64,000 bases of DNA, from the NCBI RefSeq assembly GCF_024498295.1, contig NZ_CP101827.1, positions 310,001-374,000 of the forward strand, written 5' to 3'. How positions within the stretch are numbered: the first letter of the stretch is position 1; every line of letters starts with the position of its first letter. Source of the stretch: Thermocaproicibacter melissae (lineage in GTDB: Bacteria > Bacillota > Clostridia > Oscillospirales > Acutalibacteraceae). The translations under genes were made by a program, and so were the position numbers. The notes under the pieces were generated by a model, which was not told the DNA's origin, did not search any database, and saw nothing but the letters and a program-made list of their open reading frames with translations. This document shows, one piece after another, positions 28,190 through 39,456 of the stretch.

Positions 28190-29575
28190 ATGGAAATGAA
28201 ATATCACCCGCCCGGTCAGACCATCGCCGCAATATCCACGGCGCAGGCGCCGGGGGCAGTCGGCATTGTGCGCATTTCCGGGCCGGAAGCGCAGCAGGTG
28301 GCAGACCGAGTTTTTGTCTCCGCCCACGGAAAGCGCCTTGTGGACCTGCCCGGCTACCGCGCGCTTTACGGTCATGTTTACGGAAAAGACGGAGAGATCG
28401 ACGAGGCCATCGCATTAAATTTCCGCGCACCCGCGAGCTTTACCGGCGAAAACGTGGTTGAGCTTTCGTGCCACGGCGGAATCTATGTGACACGCAGTCT
28501 GCTAAAAGCAGTACTCGAAGGAGGCGCAGTTCCCGCAGGCCCGGGCGAATTCACGCGCCGCGCCTTTTTGAACGGAAAGTTGGGCCTTACCGAGGCCGAG
28601 TCGGTTATGGAAATTATCGGCGCTGCAGGGCAGCAGGCCGCAAAAGCTGCGCTTGCCGGCCACGACGGCGCATTGGAAAAGAAAATAATCGGGGTAAGGA
28701 ATACGCTGACAACACTTGCCGCCCACTTGGATGCTTGGGCCGATTACCCCGAAGACGATATTCCGCAGGTAACGTCGGAAGAAATCCGCACATCGCTCGC
28801 TTCGGCGAAGGAGGAGCTGGAAAAACTTCTGCGCAGCTTTGAAGCTGGGCGAGCCATGCGTGAAGGCGTGGAGACCGTAATTGCGGGCCGGCCGAACGTC
28901 GGAAAATCCACGCTCATGAACCTGCTTGCGGGCTGTGAACGCTCCATTGTTACACAGTACGCGGGCACGACCCGCGATGTTGTGGAGGACACGGTTCTGC
29001 TCGGCGGAATCCCGCTTCGCCTTGCGGACACGGCAGGCATACGCTCCACCGAGGATCCGGTGGAGAAAATCGGCGTGGAACGCGCCTATGAGCGAATTCG
29101 TTCCGCGCAGCTTATTTTTGCGGTGTTCGACAGTTCCGCAGAGTTGGACGACTCCGACCGCAAGTTGACCGAGGCACTTGCCGGAACACCGTGCATCGCC
29201 GTAGTCAACAAGAGCGACTTGCCGCAAAAAATCAACATGGAGTATATTCGCCAACATTATAATCATATTGTAATACTTTCTGCCGCCTCCGGAAAAGGTC
29301 TGGAAGATTTGGAGCGGGAGACTGCAAAAGTGCTCGATACGGCGAACATCGACCCCGCGGAGGGGATGCTCCTTACGGAGCGCCAGCGGGACACCGCACG
29401 CCGCGCGCTGGACTGCGTGGAAGAAGCGCAGGCTGCGCTGGAGTCGGGCATGACGTTCGACGCGGTGACGGTTTCGGTCGAGGCCGCGGTATCCGTGCTT
29501 CTCGAGCTGACCGGCGAGCAGGCGACAGAAGCGGTTGTGGATTCTGTTTTCCATAACTTCTGTGTCGGAAAATAA
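28190..29575 (+). CDS. mnmE: tRNA modification GTPase MnmE
   Basis: With MnmG makes the 5-carboxymethylaminomethyl (or related) modification of wobble uridine 34. The 461-residue protein has the N-terminal tetrahydrofolate-binding domain (TIAAISTAQAPGAVGIVRIS, residues 9-28). A helical domain follows, interrupted by the GTPase domain: Walker A GRPNVGKST near 229, DTAG, NKSD. It ends with the CVGK motif holding the conserved Cys458. Start ATG 28190 has a GGAGGAA site. mnmG follows after 114 bp. Confidence 0.97.
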   Translation: MEMKYHPPGQTIAAISTAQAPGAVGIVRISGPEAQQVADRVFVSAHGKRLVDLPGYRALYGHVYGKDGEIDEAIALNFRAPASFTGENVVELSCHGGIYVTRSLLKAVLEGGAVPAGPGEFTRRAFLNGKLGLTEAESVMEIIGAAGQQAAKAALAGHDGALEKKIIGVRNTLTTLAAHLDAWADYPEDDIPQVTSEEIRTSLASAKEELEKLLRSFEAGRAMREGVETVIAGRPNVGKSTLMNLLAGCERSIVTQYAGTTRDVVEDTVLLGGIPLRLADTAGIRSTEDPVEKIGVERAYERIRSAQLIFAVFDSSAELDDSDRKLTEALAGTPCIAVVNKSDLPQKINMEYIRQHYNHIVILSAASGKGLEDLERETAKVLDTANIDPAEGMLLTERQRDTARRALDCVEEAQAALESGMTFDAVTVSVEAAVSVLLELTGEQATEAVVDSVFHNFCVGK

Positions 29576-29689
29576 ACGCAAATTTTAAAATCCACATATA
29601 GTAAAATGTTATGTTGTATATACGAATAGTATAATATGAGAAGGAAATGAAAGGCCGACGATTCGCGCGGCATAGGAAAAGGAGATCAC

Positions 29690-31573
29690 ATGGAAATCAG
29701 ATATAATGCCGGAAAAATTGATGTAGCGGTAGTCGGCGCCGGCCATGCCGGAATTGAAGCCGCTCTGGCTGCCGCGAGACTTGGCTGTAAGACGGTCGTG
29801 TTTACAATCAATATGGATGCGGTGGGAAACTGCCCGTGCAACCCGTCCATCGGCGGGACCGCAAAGGGCCACCTCGTGCGAGAGATTGACGCGCTCGGCG
29901 GAGAAATGGGCCGTACGACGGACCAATCCTTTATTCAGAGCCGTATGCTCAATAAAGGCAAAGGCCCGGCGGTTTACTCGCTCCGTGCCCAGATTGACCG
30001 CAGGGAATACAGCAAAATAATGAAGCATAAGCTGGAGCTTCAGCCGAATCTGAGTTTGAAGCAGGCGGAAGTTGTCGCGATTGAGCGCGGCGACCACGGA
30101 ACTTGGAAGGTTATCACGCGCTTCGGCGGCGTTTATGAAGCAAGGGCTGTCATATTTGCAACGGGAACATACCTGAAAGGAAAGATATTCGTCGGTGAGG
30201 TTTCCTACGAAAGTGGTCCCGACGGAATGTTCCCTGCGGCGTTTCTGACAGAGTCACTCAAAAAACTTGGCATTTCGTTGCGCCGGTTCAAAACCGGAAC
30301 ACCTGCGCGTGTTCTGCGCTCCAGCATCGACTTTAATGGTCTCGAGGTACAGCACGGTGACGACCCGGTTGTTCCGTTCTCCTACGACACGCTGGAACCC
30401 GGGGTCAATCGCGCAGACTGCTATATCACATGGACAAATGAGCGCACCAAGGAAATTATCTTGGATAACCTCAACCGCTCGCAGTTGTTTACCGGAGGAA
30501 TCACGGGAATCGGCCCGCGCTACTGCCCGAGCATTGAAACGAAGATTATCCGCTTTGCGGACAAGGAACGCCATCAGCTTTTCATCGAGCCGTGCGGCCT
30601 TGACACTGAGGAAATGTACCTGCAGGGCATGAGCACTTCTCTTCCGGAGGACGTACAGATTCAGTTTTACCGGACGATTCCGGGCCTCGAGCACGTTGAA
30701 ATCATGCGCACGGCCTACGCGATTGAATATGACTGCATTGACCCGCGCCAGCTTTCCGCGACGCTCGAATTCAAGGACTACCCCGGCCTCTATGGGGCAG
30801 GGCAGTTCAACGGAAGTTCTGGGTACGAAGAGGCGGCCGCGCAGGGACTCGTCGCGGGCATCAACGCGGCGCTGAAGATTCAGGGCCGTGAACCGATGAT
30901 TCTCGACCGCGCCGGAAGCTATATCGGCACTTTGGTCGATGACCTTATCACGAAGGGCGCCGACGAACCCTACCGCATGATGACCTCGAGAAGCGAATAC
31001 CGCCTCGTTTTGCGGCAGGATAACGCCGACGAGCGCTTGACGCCCATCGGCAGAAAAATCGGCCTGATTTCCGACGAGCGCTGGCAGCGTTTTCTTACGA
31101 AGGAAGAACAAAAGAAAGCGGAGCGCGAGCGCGTGGAAAAGACCGTTCTGCCGCCGTCGGAGGAGTTGAATCAAATACTTGTTTCACGTGGAACAACTCC
31201 GGTAACCACCGGTGTGCGTCTTGCGGACCTCATCCGCCGCCCCCAGCTGAACTACGAAGTGCTCGCGCCGGTCGACCCAGGCAGGCCGAATCTCCCACAG
31301 GCGGTTTTTGAAAACGTGGAGATTGAACTCAAGTATGAGGGATACATTAAGCGGCAGAAAGCCCAGATTGAAGAAATGCGCCGTCTGGAGGGTAAACGTC
31401 TGCCGGAGGACATTGACTACACAAAGCTGACGGGTTTGCGCAAAGAAGCGCAGGAGCGTCTACAGGAAGTCCGCCCCGCAAGCGTGGGACAAGCGTCCCG
31501 TATTTACGGCGTCAGCCCTGCCGATATTTCGGTGCTTCTCATCTGGCTCGCAAAGAAGGAGAAAAATTTATGA
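29690..31573 (+). CDS. mnmG: tRNA uridine-34 modification enzyme MnmG (GidA)
   Basis: FAD- and NADH-dependent partner of MnmE. The 627-residue protein has the N-terminal dinucleotide motif [17 protein letters not shown] (residues 16-32), the [21 protein letters not shown] segment close after, [12 protein letters not shown], and the helical C-terminal domain ([10 protein letters not shown], then RSEYRL). An AAAAGGAGA site precedes ATG 29690. A parS-type site lies inside the gene at 31180-31195. The stop codon overlaps the rsmG start (ATGA). Confidence 0.97.
   Translation: MEIRYNAGKIDVAVVGAGHAGIEAALAAARLGCKTVVFTINMDAVGNCPCNPSIGGTAKGHLVREIDALGGEMGRTTDQSFIQSRMLNKGKGPAVYSLRAQIDRREYSKIMKHKLELQPNLSLKQAEVVAIERGDHGTWKVITRFGGVYEARAVIFATGTYLKGKIFVGEVSYESGPDGMFPAAFLTESLKKLGISLRRFKTGTPARVLRSSIDFNGLEVQHGDDPVVPFSYDTLEPGVNRADCYITWTNERTKEIILDNLNRSQLFTGGITGIGPRYCPSIETKIIRFADKERHQLFIEPCGLDTEEMYLQGMSTSLPEDVQIQFYRTIPGLEHVEIMRTAYAIEYDCIDPRQLSATLEFKDYPGLYGAGQFNGSSGYEEAAAQGLVAGINAALKIQGREPMILDRAGSYIGTLVDDLITKGADEPYRMMTSRSEYRLVLRQDNADERLTPIGRKIGLISDERWQRFLTKEEQKKAERERVEKTVLPPSEELNQILVSRGTTPVTTGVRLADLIRRPQLNYEVLAPVDPGRPNLPQAVFENVEIELKYEGYIKRQKAQIEEMRRLEGKRLPEDIDYTKLTGLRKEAQERLQEVRPASVGQASRIYGVSPADISVLLIWLAKKEKNL
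31180..31195. promoter_or_regulatory. parS: parS site inside mnmG
   Basis: TGTTTCACGTGGAACA. Read on the minus strand it is TGTTCCACGTGAAACA, an exact match to the published Firmicute parS consensus TGTTNCACGTGAAACA. It is the likely loading site for the ParB encoded about 3.3 kb downstream. Confidence 0.85.
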
Positions 31574-32283
31574 ATGACGCGGCATCGCTTCTGAAAACTT
31601 ATGCTTCCGACTGCGGCATTTTTATCACTCCGCAGCAGGAGGAACAGTTTCGGGTTTATGCCTCTCTGCTCACCGAATGGAATGAAAAAATCAACCTTAC
31701 AGCCGTCGTAGACCCGGAAGGTATCGCCGCGAAGCATTTTCTCGATAGTATCCTGATTTTGAAGTATTACGACATTCCGCAAGGCGAGAAGATGATTGAT
31801 GTCGGCACCGGAGCCGGATTTCCCGGCGTGCCGCTTAAAATCATGCGCCCCGACTTGCAGCTTACGCTGTTAGACGGCCTTAACAAGCGCCTTGTCTTTT
31901 TGGCGGAGCTTACCAAGAAACTGGGGCTTGAGGCGGAGATTGTTCACGCACGCGCCGAAGAGGCCGCACGGCAGAAACAGTTCCGTACGGCGTTTGGCTT
32001 TGCAACCGCGCGTGCGGTGGCGGCAATGCCGGTTCTCTGTGAATACTGCCTGCCGTTTTTGCGTATGGGCGGCGTGTTTGCCGCAATGAAAGGTCCCGAC
32101 GCGGAAGAGGAAGGAAAATCCGCAGAAAGGGCAATTGCATTACTCGGCTGCAAGACGGAAAAAACGGTGAAATATACGCTGCCGGCGGGAGACGGGCGCA
32201 CCTTATTCCTGATCCGCCGAAACGCGTTGCTCGCGGCAACATACCCTCGCCACGGTTCCAAAATCTCGAAAAAACCTCTCTGA
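31570..32283 (+). CDS. rsmG: 16S rRNA (guanine-527 N7) methyltransferase
   Basis: SAM-dependent methyltransferase of 237 residues. The SAM motif [18 protein letters not shown] lies near residues 76-93, NEKINLTAV near 37, and the ATARAVA motif near 139. Translationally coupled to mnmG by a 4-bp overlap. In other bacteria its loss gives low-level streptomycin resistance. Strong terminator 40 bp downstream. Confidence 0.95.
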   Translation: MNDAASLLKTYASDCGIFITPQQEEQFRVYASLLTEWNEKINLTAVVDPEGIAAKHFLDSILILKYYDIPQGEKMIDVGTGAGFPGVPLKIMRPDLQLTLLDGLNKRLVFLAELTKKLGLEAEIVHARAEEAARQKQFRTAFGFATARAVAAMPVLCEYCLPFLRMGGVFAAMKGPDAEEEGKSAERAIALLGCKTEKTVKYTLPAGDGRTLFLIRRNALLAATYPRHGSKISKKPL

Positions 32284-32324
32284 CTCGATGTTTTCGGATG
32301 ATTAATGTCCTATAAAAGAGATTC

Positions 32325-32356
32325 ATCCCTCAATGCAGAAAAATGCATTGGGGGAT
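32325..32356 (+). terminator. Terminator after rsmG
   Basis: 13-bp stem (32325-32337 / 32344-32356) with one G-T pair and a GAAAAA loop, followed by TTTT. It closes the mnmE-mnmG-rsmG unit. The following 256 bp up to noc are AT-rich; one GTTGAAAA lies at 32493-32500. Confidence 0.85.
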
Positions 32357-32612
32357 TTTTGCATTTCGAGTGTTTTGGCACGGAAAAAAGCTCGGAAAAA
32401 GATACTCTGAGCTTTTATAAAATTCATACTAAGAAATATAAAAGGGGAAGAGGGCGGATTTAAGCGAACTCTCAACAATTTATCGGAAATATGTTGAAAA
32501 AGGAAAGAGAAAAAACGAAGAAATTTTCAAGTCAGTCCCAAAAAACTACAAAATTTTTCGCCTGTCTGTCGTATGCTTGTACCTGGAAGGACAAGGCGAG
32601 GAGGCGGTGATT

Positions 32613-33428
32613 TTGTATTTCGGAGATAGAAACCGTATCGTCGAGATCAACGTTGACCAGATTGTTCCGAATCCGGCACAGCCGCGCCGTAACTTTGACA
32701 AGGCCGAGCTGGAAAACCTTGCTCAAAGCATCCTTGCAAACGGCCTTCTCCAGCCCATTACTGTGCGTAAAAACGCTTCGGGGCTATATGAAATTATCGC
32801 GGGGGAACGCCGCCTGCGTGCTTGCAAGATGGTAGGCATGACAAGTGTCCCGTGCATTATAAGCGAATGTACGCCGAGTGAAAGCGCCGTTATGGCGATG
32901 ACGGAAAACCTTCAGCGACAAAACCTCGGTGTGTTTGAAGAAGCGGAAGGAATCCGCAAGCTGATTGAAACCTGGGGCGTTACACAGGAAGAAGCCGCAT
33001 GCCGCCTCGGGAAAAGCCAGTCTGCCGTGGCGAACAAGCTCCGACTGCTGAAACTGACGGAGCACGAGCGCCAACGGATCACCGAAGCAGGCCTTACGGA
33101 GCGCCATGCGCGCGCTTTGGTCCGCATCGAGGATCCGGAAATGCGAAAAAAAGCGTTGAACGTCATCATCGAGCGAAATTATAATGTCCGCCAGACGGAC
33201 GATTATGTGATGAAGCTACTTAGCGGTAAAGACGCAGCGAAACAACATAAGACTTTTGTAGTAAAAGATGTACGCATTTTTCTCAACACAATCTCCCACG
33301 CCGTAAAAACGATGAAGGAAAGCGGAATTCCCGCACAGACCCTTCAGAGCGAAACGGATGAATATATAGAGTGTATCGTCAGGATACCGAAAACCTGTGC
33401 CCATGCGGGAGGGCGAAAACCCGCCTAA
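32613..33428 (+). CDS. noc: Nucleoid occlusion protein Noc (ParB family)
   Basis: ParB-family CTP-dependent clamp that in Bacillus binds scattered Noc sites and keeps division away from the nucleoid. The product is about 271 residues. An N-terminal ParB domain has IVPNPAQPRRNF, GLLQPITVR and GERRLRACK, with TENLQRQNL closing it. Next come the helix-turn-helix (TQEEAACRLGKSQSAVANKLRLLKL, about residues 125-150) and a dimerisation tail. The start is probably TTG 32613, which has GAGGAGG 8 nt upstream; an in-frame TTG lies at 32577. I did not see the basic membrane-binding helix of Bacillus Noc at the N-terminus. Confidence 0.85.
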   Translation: MYFGDRNRIVEINVDQIVPNPAQPRRNFDKAELENLAQSILANGLLQPITVRKNASGLYEIIAGERRLRACKMVGMTSVPCIISECTPSESAVMAMTENLQRQNLGVFEEAEGIRKLIETWGVTQEEAACRLGKSQSAVANKLRLLKLTEHERQRITEAGLTERHARALVRIEDPEMRKKALNVIIERNYNVRQTDDYVMKLLSGKDAAKQHKTFVVKDVRIFLNTISHAVKTMKESGIPAQTLQSETDEYIECIVRIPKTCAHAGGRKPA

Positions 33429-33470
33429 AATAGATTACAAGAATACTCCTATTTCCCTATATCATTTCCC

Positions 33471-33506
33471 ACGCAGTAGGCCGGACAAAAGTCCGGCCTG
33501 CTGCGT
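33471..33506 (+). terminator. Terminator after noc
   Basis: Stem of 16 bases (33471-33486, core GGCCGGAC) against 33491-33506, one mismatch, AAAA loop, then TTTTT. It separates noc from parAB. Confidence 0.9.
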
Positions 33507-33559
33507 TTTTACTGATAAAAAAGCCGAAAAGCCGCGCCCAGCCTGCAAAAAACACCGAA

Positions 33560-33575
33560 TGTTTCATGTGAAACA
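33560..33575. promoter_or_regulatory. parS: parS-like site upstream of parA
   Basis: TGTTTCATGTGAAACA is one base from the perfect palindrome TGTTTCACGTGAAACA and lies about 100 bp upstream of parA. It may serve both as a centromere site and as an autoregulatory site. Confidence 0.75.
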
Positions 33576-33672
33576 TTTCCGGTTTTCCGCACGAAACGCA
33601 AAGAATTATCTCTTTATCTTGCCCATTCGATGTGCTATAATGATGAATAAATTACAGAATGCGGAAGGGGGA

Positions 33673-34449
33673 ATGAAATTGGGGAAGATCATCGCAATCG
33701 CAAACCAGAAAGGCGGCGTGGGAAAGACCACGACGTCGGTCAACCTTTCCGCGGCGATGGGGCAAAAGGGCCTCAAAACACTTCTTGTGGATATTGACCC
33801 GCAGGGCAACGCCACAAGCGGAGTCGGGGTAGACAGGCGGAAGCTCAAGAACACCGTTTACGAAATGCTGATCGGTGACGCCGAGGCCAAAGATGTCGTT
33901 CTAAAAACGGAATTCGAGAATCTGGACCTCATCCCGTCGAGCATTGACCTAGCGGGCGCCGAAATCGAGCTGGTTGACCTAGAGAGACGGGAATCACGCC
34001 TGAAAAGTGCGCTGGCTCCCATCACGGCAAACTATGATTACATATTTATCGACTGCCCACCGTCGCTCGGCATCATCACGACGAACGCTTTGAACGCCGC
34101 CGACACGCTGCTTGTGCCGATTCAGTGCGAATATTATGCGCTGGAAGGGCTTTCACAGCTCATGAACACGGTGCGCAGGGTCAAGCGGCAGTATAACGAG
34201 CGGCTTGAGATAGAGGGCGTGCTTCTCACGATGTACGACGGCCGCCTGAACCTTACGCAGCAGGTGGTGCAGGAAGTCAAGAAATATTTTCCGCGCAAGG
34301 TTTTCGGCACGGTCATACCGCGCGCGGTGCGCCTTTCGGAAGCACCGAGCTTCGGCCGGCCGATTCAATATTTTGACAAATCATCGCGCGGCGCGCAGGC
34401 ATATAACGATCTGGCGGACGAAATCGTGCGCATGAACGGAGGAAAATGA
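33673..34449 (+). CDS. parA: Chromosome partitioning ATPase ParA (Soj)
   Basis: Walker-type ATPase that moves or organises the origin region and modulates DnaA. The 258-residue protein has the deviant Walker A KGGVGKTTT (residues 10-18), IDPQGNATSG, and DCPPSLGIITTNAL near 125. Start chosen at ATG 33673 (GGAAGGGGG site 2 nt upstream); a long frame from 33397 overlaps noc and the terminator and is not coding. A TATAAT is present at 33636-33641 without a clear -35. parB follows at once. Confidence 0.95.
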   Translation: MKLGKIIAIANQKGGVGKTTTSVNLSAAMGQKGLKTLLVDIDPQGNATSGVGVDRRKLKNTVYEMLIGDAEAKDVVLKTEFENLDLIPSSIDLAGAEIELVDLERRESRLKSALAPITANYDYIFIDCPPSLGIITTNALNAADTLLVPIQCEYYALEGLSQLMNTVRRVKRQYNERLEIEGVLLTMYDGRLNLTQQVVQEVKKYFPRKVFGTVIPRAVRLSEAPSFGRPIQYFDKSSRGAQAYNDLADEIVRMNGGK

Positions 34450-34451
34450 CG

Positions 34452-35294
34452 ATGGCGAGAAAAGGCGGACTCGGCAAAGGATTGGACGCCATCTTTGCTG
34501 AAAATGATACGGAAGGCGAACGCACTGCTGTCATGCTCAAGACCACAGAGCTGGAACCGAACCGCGGCCAGCCGCGGCGCGAGTTTGATGAGCAGGCGCT
34601 CAGTGAGCTTGCAGACTCCATCTCCCAGCACGGTGTTCTTCAGCCGCTTCTGGTACGGCCGCTCGTGGGCGGAGGCTACCAGATTGTTGCGGGCGAACGC
34701 CGCTGGCGCGCGGCGCGCATGGCGGGCCTTGACGAAGTGCCCGCAGTCGTTCGGGAATTGAGCGACGAGCAGGTCATGGAACTTGCCCTGATTGAAAACC
34801 TTCAGCGCGAGGACCTCAATCCGCTGGAAGAAGCGCAGGGCTACCAGTCCCTCATGGATACTTACGGCATGACGCAGGACGAAGTAGCAAAAACCGTCGG
34901 GAAATCGCGCCCGGCCGTGGCAAATGCACTTCGTCTGCTGAATCTCCCGAAGAAGCTGCAGGAGCGTGTAAGAGCCGGTGCGTTTTCCGCGGGACATGCA
35001 AGGGCTTTGCTCAGCTTTCCGGATGAAAAATCTATGATGGAGGGCGCAAAAGCTGCGGAAAACGGCGCTTCTGTGCGCGAGCTTGAAAAAATGGCGCAGA
35101 AGGCAAACGCAAAGCCGCAGAAGAAACCCCAGACGCATAAAGTACGCTACTATGAAGAAGCGGAACTTGCCCTGAAAGAAAGCCTCGGCAGAAAAGTGCG
35201 CGTGAGCGGAACCAAAAAGCGCGGAGTTCTGCAGATTGAGTTTTACGGGGAAGAAGACCTTGCAGAATTGGTCAAGTATTTCGAGTCACGATGA
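34452..35294 (+). CDS. parB: Chromosome partitioning protein ParB (Spo0J)
   Basis: CTPase clamp loaded at parS. The 280-residue protein has the N-terminal GKGLDAIF ParA-contact motif and the ParB/sulfiredoxin domain (PNRGQPRREFD, GVLQPLLVRP, GERRWRAARMAG, ALIENLQREDLNPLEEA). The helix-turn-helix is TQDEVAKTVGKSRPAVANALRLLNLP, and the C-terminal dimerisation domain closes the protein. ATG 34446, overlapping the parA stop, is a possible alternative start; 34452 fits the family N-terminus better. It is paralogous to noc 1 kb upstream. Confidence 0.95.
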   Translation: MARKGGLGKGLDAIFAENDTEGERTAVMLKTTELEPNRGQPRREFDEQALSELADSISQHGVLQPLLVRPLVGGGYQIVAGERRWRAARMAGLDEVPAVVRELSDEQVMELALIENLQREDLNPLEEAQGYQSLMDTYGMTQDEVAKTVGKSRPAVANALRLLNLPKKLQERVRAGAFSAGHARALLSFPDEKSMMEGAKAAENGASVRELEKMAQKANAKPQKKPQTHKVRYYEEAELALKESLGRKVRVSGTKKRGVLQIEFYGEEDLAELVKYFESR

Positions 35295-35734
35295 GCGCGC
35301 TCCCTCTCCGCGCAGAAGCGGAAGAAGAAGATTCATTCTATGGCGAGGGATATTCTCAAAGGAAATTGGTTCTTTCGGGCGTTCATCTTGAAGCCGGATA
35401 TAAAAGCCGGAATCCGGTCCAATGAGAAGAACCGATAATCCGCTTTGCCGATTGGAAAGCAGAATATGGTGATTGCCGCGGCAAATCAAACAAACTTTCC
35501 ACAAAAAGTCAAAAAATTGTGGAAAACTAACGCGGCAAGGGCCAATCGGCGGGCGGAAAACGGAAAAATATATCAATATAATTCTTGCATAGAATAATAT
35601 ACCTTTCTATTCGTCTTTAAAGATACATTTCAAGCACACGAAACAGGAATAATTATCCTTTTGGGATAGATAATAATTCTAATTGAAGAAAAAGCTCGTC
35701 CGCACGCAGCGGGCAGCGAGGAGAGATAGGATTT
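35295..35734 (+). other. parB-serS intergenic region with a foldable element
   Basis: These 440 bp have no convincing ORF. GGTTCTT (35368-35374) pairs with AAGAACC (35427-35433) around a CCGG-rich core, forming a hairpin of about 66 nt. TGTGGAAAA occurs at 35518-35526. AT-rich sequence from 35560 on probably holds the serS promoter. I looked for the T-box signature expected for a tRNA-synthetase leader and did not find it. Confidence 0.4.
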
Positions 35735-37018
35735 ATGATTGATATTAAGTTGATTCGTACGAACCCCGATTTGGTTAAGGCAGGGGCAAAAAAGCGCAAT
35801 TATGACGCGGACAAGATTGTCGATGACATTCTTGCCATTGACGCAAAACGCCGTGAGCTGATTGCCGAAGTTGAGGCGAAGCGCGCCGAACAGAACGCGG
35901 CAAGCAAGAAAATTCCGCAACTGAAAAAAGAGGGCGGCGACGTATCCGAGCTGTTGGCGCGCATGAAGACGCTTTCCGCGGAAGTGAAGGAATACTCCGC
36001 AAAGCTCGACGAAATCGAAGAACAGCAGAAAACGCTGCTCCTCAGCCTTCCGAATATGCCCGATGAGGACGTTGTGGCGGGCGGAAAAGAAAACAACGAG
36101 CCGCTTCGCTATTTTGGCGAGAAACCGAAATTTGAGGGATTTACCCCGAAAAACCATGTGGAGCTGTGTGAGAGCCTGCACCTCATCGACTACCAGCGCG
36201 GTGCAAAGCTCGCGGGCGCCGGTTCTTGGGTGTATTGCGGCATGGGCGCACGCCTCGAGTGGGCGCTGCTCAACTTCTTCATCGATGAACATATTAAGGA
36301 CGGCTATGAGCTGATGCTTGTTCCGCACATGCTGAATTATGAGTGCGGCTACACCGCAGGCCAGTTCCCGAAGTTCAGCGACGAGGTTTACTGGATTGCG
36401 AACCCGACAAGCACCGAAAAGAAATTCCTTCTACCGACGGCGGAGACCGCGCTTGTGAACCTCCACCGCGATGAAATCCTTTCGGCAGAGGAACTCCCGA
36501 AAAAATACATTGCCTATACTCCGTGCTACCGCCGCGAAGCGGGAAGCTACCGCTCCGAGGAGCGCGGCATGATCCGCGGCCATCAGTTTAATAAGGTAGA
36601 GATGGTCCAGTACACAAAGCCGGATGAATCCGACAAGGCTTTTGAGGAGCTCGTCCACAAGGCGGAGCACCTCGTGCAGGAGCTTGGGCTTCACTACCGC
36701 CTCAACAAGCTTGCTGCGGGCGACTGCTCGTTCTCCATGGCACGCACTTACGACATTGAAGTCTGGATTCCGAGCATGGGCATCTATAAGGAAGTCAGCT
36801 CGGCGTCGAACGCGCGGGAATATCAGGCACGCCGCGGCAACGTGAAGTTCCGCGACACAGACGGAAAGACGAAATTCGTGCATACGCTCAACGCTTCCGG
36901 CCTCGCGACAAGCCGCGTCTTGCCGGCAATCGTAGAGCAGTACCAGAATGCGGACGGCAGCGTTACGGTACCTGAGGTCCTCCGCAAATACGTCGGAACG
37001 GAGGTCATCCGTCCTTGA
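35735..37018 (+). CDS. serS: Seryl-tRNA synthetase
   Basis: Class II synthetase of 427 residues that charges tRNA-Ser (and tRNA-Sec if present). An N-terminal coiled-coil arm (about residues 28-105) is followed by the catalytic core. Motif 2 is in PCYRREAGSYRSEERGMIRGHQF (near 257-279) and motif 3 is the SGLATSRVL segment near 386. An AGGAGAGA site precedes ATG 35735. The stop codon overlaps the start of the thioesterase gene. Confidence 0.97.
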   Translation: MIDIKLIRTNPDLVKAGAKKRNYDADKIVDDILAIDAKRRELIAEVEAKRAEQNAASKKIPQLKKEGGDVSELLARMKTLSAEVKEYSAKLDEIEEQQKTLLLSLPNMPDEDVVAGGKENNEPLRYFGEKPKFEGFTPKNHVELCESLHLIDYQRGAKLAGAGSWVYCGMGARLEWALLNFFIDEHIKDGYELMLVPHMLNYECGYTAGQFPKFSDEVYWIANPTSTEKKFLLPTAETALVNLHRDEILSAEELPKKYIAYTPCYRREAGSYRSEERGMIRGHQFNKVEMVQYTKPDESDKAFEELVHKAEHLVQELGLHYRLNKLAAGDCSFSMARTYDIEVWIPSMGIYKEVSSASNAREYQARRGNVKFRDTDGKTKFVHTLNASGLATSRVLPAIVEQYQNADGSVTVPEVLRKYVGTEVIRP

Positions 37019-37746
37019 GTCCAGAAATTATCAATGAGTATTCCCGCAGCCTGAACGTGCCTGTTTATGACGTAGGGCCTACCAATACGCTCAAGTTCGG
37101 TTCTGCCCTGCGCCTGGTGCAGGAGACGAGCGAACAGCATTTAAATGTAATGCATGCTGGCTATGAGACGATGAAAAAGACCGCCGGACTCGTGTTCTTT
37201 ATCATTTCCACCCGCGTACACATCTTCCACTTTCCCGGGAACGGTGAGCCAATTACCATCAAAACACATCCGCGCGGGCGCGGCGGAGCGCAGCTTTACC
37301 GGGATTTCAAGTTCTACGATGCAAAGGGCGACCTTCTGCTCGATGTGATGCAGACAACGGTGCTGGCAGATGCCGTAACGCATAAAGTCCAGCGCCCGCA
37401 GGCATTGAAGCAGTTTGGCTTCTACCCAGAAGATATCGTTGAGCCGGAGAACCGCATGGAGCGATTCTCTGTGCCCGACGGTCTTCCGCTTCTCGGGGTG
37501 CGCCGAGTGTTCTACTCGGACCTCGACGCGAACGGCCACATGAACAATTCGGTCTACGGAGACATCGTTTGGGATTTTCTCCCCCCGGATGTGCGCAGGA
37601 AGGCGCATACAATTCAGATTAATTACCTCCGTGAAGTCGATGAGGGCAAAGATCTGGAAATTTCAGGCGAAAAAATTGGCGGAAAATTCTTTCTTCGCGG
37701 CGACTGCGACGGCAGCGTTCGGTTTACAGCTTCAGCAAAAAGCTGA
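37015..37746 (+). CDS. Acyl-ACP thioesterase
   Basis: Acyl-ACP thioesterase of the double hot-dog type (plant FatA/FatB-like family, present in many Clostridia), which releases fatty acids from acyl carrier protein. The 243-residue protein has the first hot-dog with the FFIISTRVHIFHFPGNGEPI segment. The second has YSDLDANGHMNNSVYGD (residues about 165-181), where the Asp/Asn-His pair forms the active site. The start is TTG at 37015, overlapping the serS stop (TTGA), with CGGAGG 10 nt upstream. Confidence 0.88.
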   Translation: MSPEIINEYSRSLNVPVYDVGPTNTLKFGSALRLVQETSEQHLNVMHAGYETMKKTAGLVFFIISTRVHIFHFPGNGEPITIKTHPRGRGGAQLYRDFKFYDAKGDLLLDVMQTTVLADAVTHKVQRPQALKQFGFYPEDIVEPENRMERFSVPDGLPLLGVRRVFYSDLDANGHMNNSVYGDIVWDFLPPDVRRKAHTIQINYLREVDEGKDLEISGEKIGGKFFLRGDCDGSVRFTASAKS

Positions 37747-37770
37747 AAAAAGAATAATTCACGGATGGTA

Positions 37771-37799
37771 TTGACGGCCCAAAAGTGAAATGTTAAAAT
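37771..37799 (+). promoter_or_regulatory. Sigma-A type promoter of guaB
   Basis: TTGACG (37771-37776), 17-bp spacer, TAAAAT (37794-37799), about 80 bp before the guaB start. Confidence 0.65.
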
Positions 37800-37826
37800 A
37801 GTCGTTATATAAAATAAACACAAAAG

Positions 37827-37848
37827 TGGACGGGCTTTGGCCCGTCCA
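37827..37848 (+). other. Hairpin in the guaB leader
   Basis: Perfect 9-bp stem TGGACGGGC (37827-37835) / GCCCGTCCA (37840-37848) with a 4-nt loop and no T-run after it. It lies between the promoter and guaB, so it is a leader stem (stability or attenuation) or a weak terminator of the upstream gene. No purine-riboswitch core is seen. Confidence 0.5.
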
Positions 37849-37865
37849 TGCGACTATCAGGCTGA

Positions 37866-39359
<1,494 letters not shown>

Positions 39360-39390
39360 TTTTAGTGGCTTGAAATATTTCAAAAATTTA

Positions 39391-39420
39391 TTGACAAGCC
39401 AACCACGAATAGAGTATAAT
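39391..39420 (+). promoter_or_regulatory. Consensus promoter of the tRNA cluster
   Basis: Perfect TTGACA (39391-39396) and perfect TATAAT (39415-39420) with an 18-bp spacer. A leader hairpin GCTCCGT/ACGGAGC (39428-39449) follows, then the first tRNA. Confidence 0.92.
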
Positions 39421-39456
39421 AATAAACGCTCCGTTATCTTTGACGGAGCATTACAT

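Noticed and set aside
35295-35734. T-box riboswitch before serS
   Set aside because: The GGTGGNACCGCG-type antiterminator core is absent and no terminator directly precedes the gene.
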